The position numbers were made by a program, and so were the translations under genes. The notes beneath the pieces were generated by a model. That model did not search any database. It was not told the DNA's origin and saw only the letters and a program-made list of their open reading frames with translations. Below are positions 63,220 through 64,000 of a DNA stretch of 64,000 bases, piece by piece (position 1 is the stretch's first letter; each line of letters starts with the position of its first letter). Origin of the DNA: Echria macrotheca (lineage: Eukaryota > Ascomycota > Sordariomycetes > Sordariales > Schizotheciaceae); contig MU839843.1 of NCBI GenBank assembly GCA_030411725.1, forward strand, positions 124,001 through 188,000. The letters are read 5' to 3'.

Positions 63220-63954
63220 CTACATGCAGACACAGCCCCCGCTCGTAGAGTGTTGCACGACAGCCCAGAACTGTACATCCGGGTCATTGAGCGGAGGGTC
63301 GGCCGGCGGCCAACACGCATGAATCCGCACAAGTCTCACCAGCTGCGGCTCCAAGTACTGGAGGCGTCGCATCTCATCCTCGCAAAGCATCCGCTGCTTA
63401 GCCGCCGCAGGGAAGCAGCTCTCGAGATCCGCGATGAGCTTCGTCGTCCGTTCCGCGACCTCAGTCGCAAAAAACGACGGCGACTGAGACATCTCTTGCC
63501 ATGTGTCGCCGGATGCCATCAGTCTGATATCCTGGCCGCGAAATCTGACCTGGCATATCATTTCCATTTCCTGCTGAAGCGCGGCCACGGCATTGTACGA
63601 ATATCCAGCTTGTTCGGGGACAGTGACCACAGCGATTCCCCCTTCAGATCGCATATCGCCGCCGTGAAGATGAAGTGGCAGATGCTGAGGCCCTTCAAGT
63701 GCGCGCTCAACAAGAGCCGCTATCTCTGCCAGCGCGTTCGTAGCCTCGTGGACATCTTCATGATCAACTCCAGGCCGAAGTCCGAGGGCGACCGGATCGT
63801 AGATGTCAACGGCTTCGCCCCATCGCGTCAGTCTCAGTTTCACTGCTCCGAGTCTGACCTTTTCTAGGCCAATTGGTGTATGGCGCAGGGCGTGGTCGAG
63901 GCAGGAGATGGCCGTGGTGAAATCCTGGGTGACACGGTCGATGCTTGAGGCCAT
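63220..63954 (-). CDS. HeLo-like (prion-inhibition and propagation) domain protein, possibly 5'-partial
   Basis: The frame from the ATG at 63954 to the stop at 63220 encodes 244 residues. The N-terminal part contains AISCLDHALRHTPIGLEKVRLGAVKLRLTRWGEAVDI, which matches the HET-s/HeLo signature (…L..xRL.RWGEAV.I), followed by ATNALAEIAALVERAL as in HeLo helices. HeLo domains are pore-forming cell-death effectors in fungal incompatibility. The C-terminal ~120 residues lack a prion-forming or NACHT part. CACAG directly precedes the ATG, so it could be an acceptor and the real start may lie beyond the right edge. Likely a defence or allorecognition effector; assignment is by motif only. Confidence 0.65.
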   Translation of the reverse strand: MASSIDRVTQDFTTAISCLDHALRHTPIGLEKVRLGAVKLRLTRWGEAVDIYDPVALGLRPGVDHEDVHEATNALAEIAALVERALEGPQHLPLHLHGGDMRSEGGIAVVTVPEQAGYSYNAVAALQQEMEMICQVRFRGQDIRLMASGDTWQEMSQSPSFFATEVAERTTKLIADLESCFPAAAKQRMLCEDEMRRLQYLEPQLVRLVRIHACWPPADPPLNDPDVQFWAVVQHSTSGGCVCM

Positions 63955-64000
63955 CTGTGACTTCTTAGCAAGGGTGATTCGGTACGTTGAGAGAAACAGT

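Noticed and set aside
1..64000. CRISPR arrays, bacterial operons or intact transposons
   Set aside because: No regularly spaced direct repeats of CRISPR type, no ribosome-binding-site-driven gene strings, and no transposase, reverse transcriptase or terminal repeats seen; the intron structure is fungal.

Overview
The window looks like nuclear DNA of a filamentous ascomycete (Pezizomycotina, probably Sordariomycetes). Genes carry short 46-70 nt GT..AG introns with CTAAC/CTGAC-like branch points. The content is typical of that group: HET-domain proteins, a HeLo-like protein, DUF3328/UstYa oxidases, DUF3433, a LaeA-like methyltransferase and a CVNH-LysM lectin. No bacterial or viral architecture is visible. 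Gene models were spliced by eye from the sequence; multi-exon coordinates are my own predictions.

Layout. 0-16.8 kb: the 3' end of a secreted Cys-rich (chitinase-like) protein, a GH5 mannanase, two very small TATA-driven genes, a family-16 methyltransferase, a CorA-like membrane protein, a CVNH-LysM protein, an intron-containing tRNA-Leu, a secreted BBE-type FAD oxidase and an F-box protein. 17.2-27.1 kb: a compact secondary-metabolite locus with five UstYa-family (DUF3328) genes, an acyltransferase-3 gene and a small signal-peptide gene at 19.1-19.5 kb. The exon 2 reading frame of that small gene runs into tandem repeats of about 12-13 codons with basic K/R sites followed by Tyr, the layout of a dikaritin (UstA-type) RiPP precursor. 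Two in-frame stops interrupt the later repeats. This is the most interesting item in the window.

28.7-34.1 kb: a cellulose-synthase-like GT2 enzyme and a GH12-like protein with a probable GPI tail. 35-44 kb: two HET-domain proteins flank a large DUF3433 membrane protein. 44.5-51.3 kb: housekeeping genes (mitochondrial ISA1-type Fe-S assembly protein, an ARMH3/DUF1741 protein, and a long disordered fungal protein with IGES-type repeats). 51.3-55.5 kb: a gene-poor stretch. 55.5-64 kb: a tail-anchored unknown protein, a third HET protein, a LaeA-like methyltransferase and a HeLo-like (prion-inhibition) protein at the edge.

How they may work together (inference): the 17-27 kb genes could make a ribosomally encoded, UstYa-oxidised and possibly acylated peptide. 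The three HET genes plus the HeLo-like gene make 35-64 kb an allorecognition/cell-death-rich stretch. The GH5, GH12, BBE oxidase and chitinase-like proteins form a scattered secreted carbohydrate-active set.
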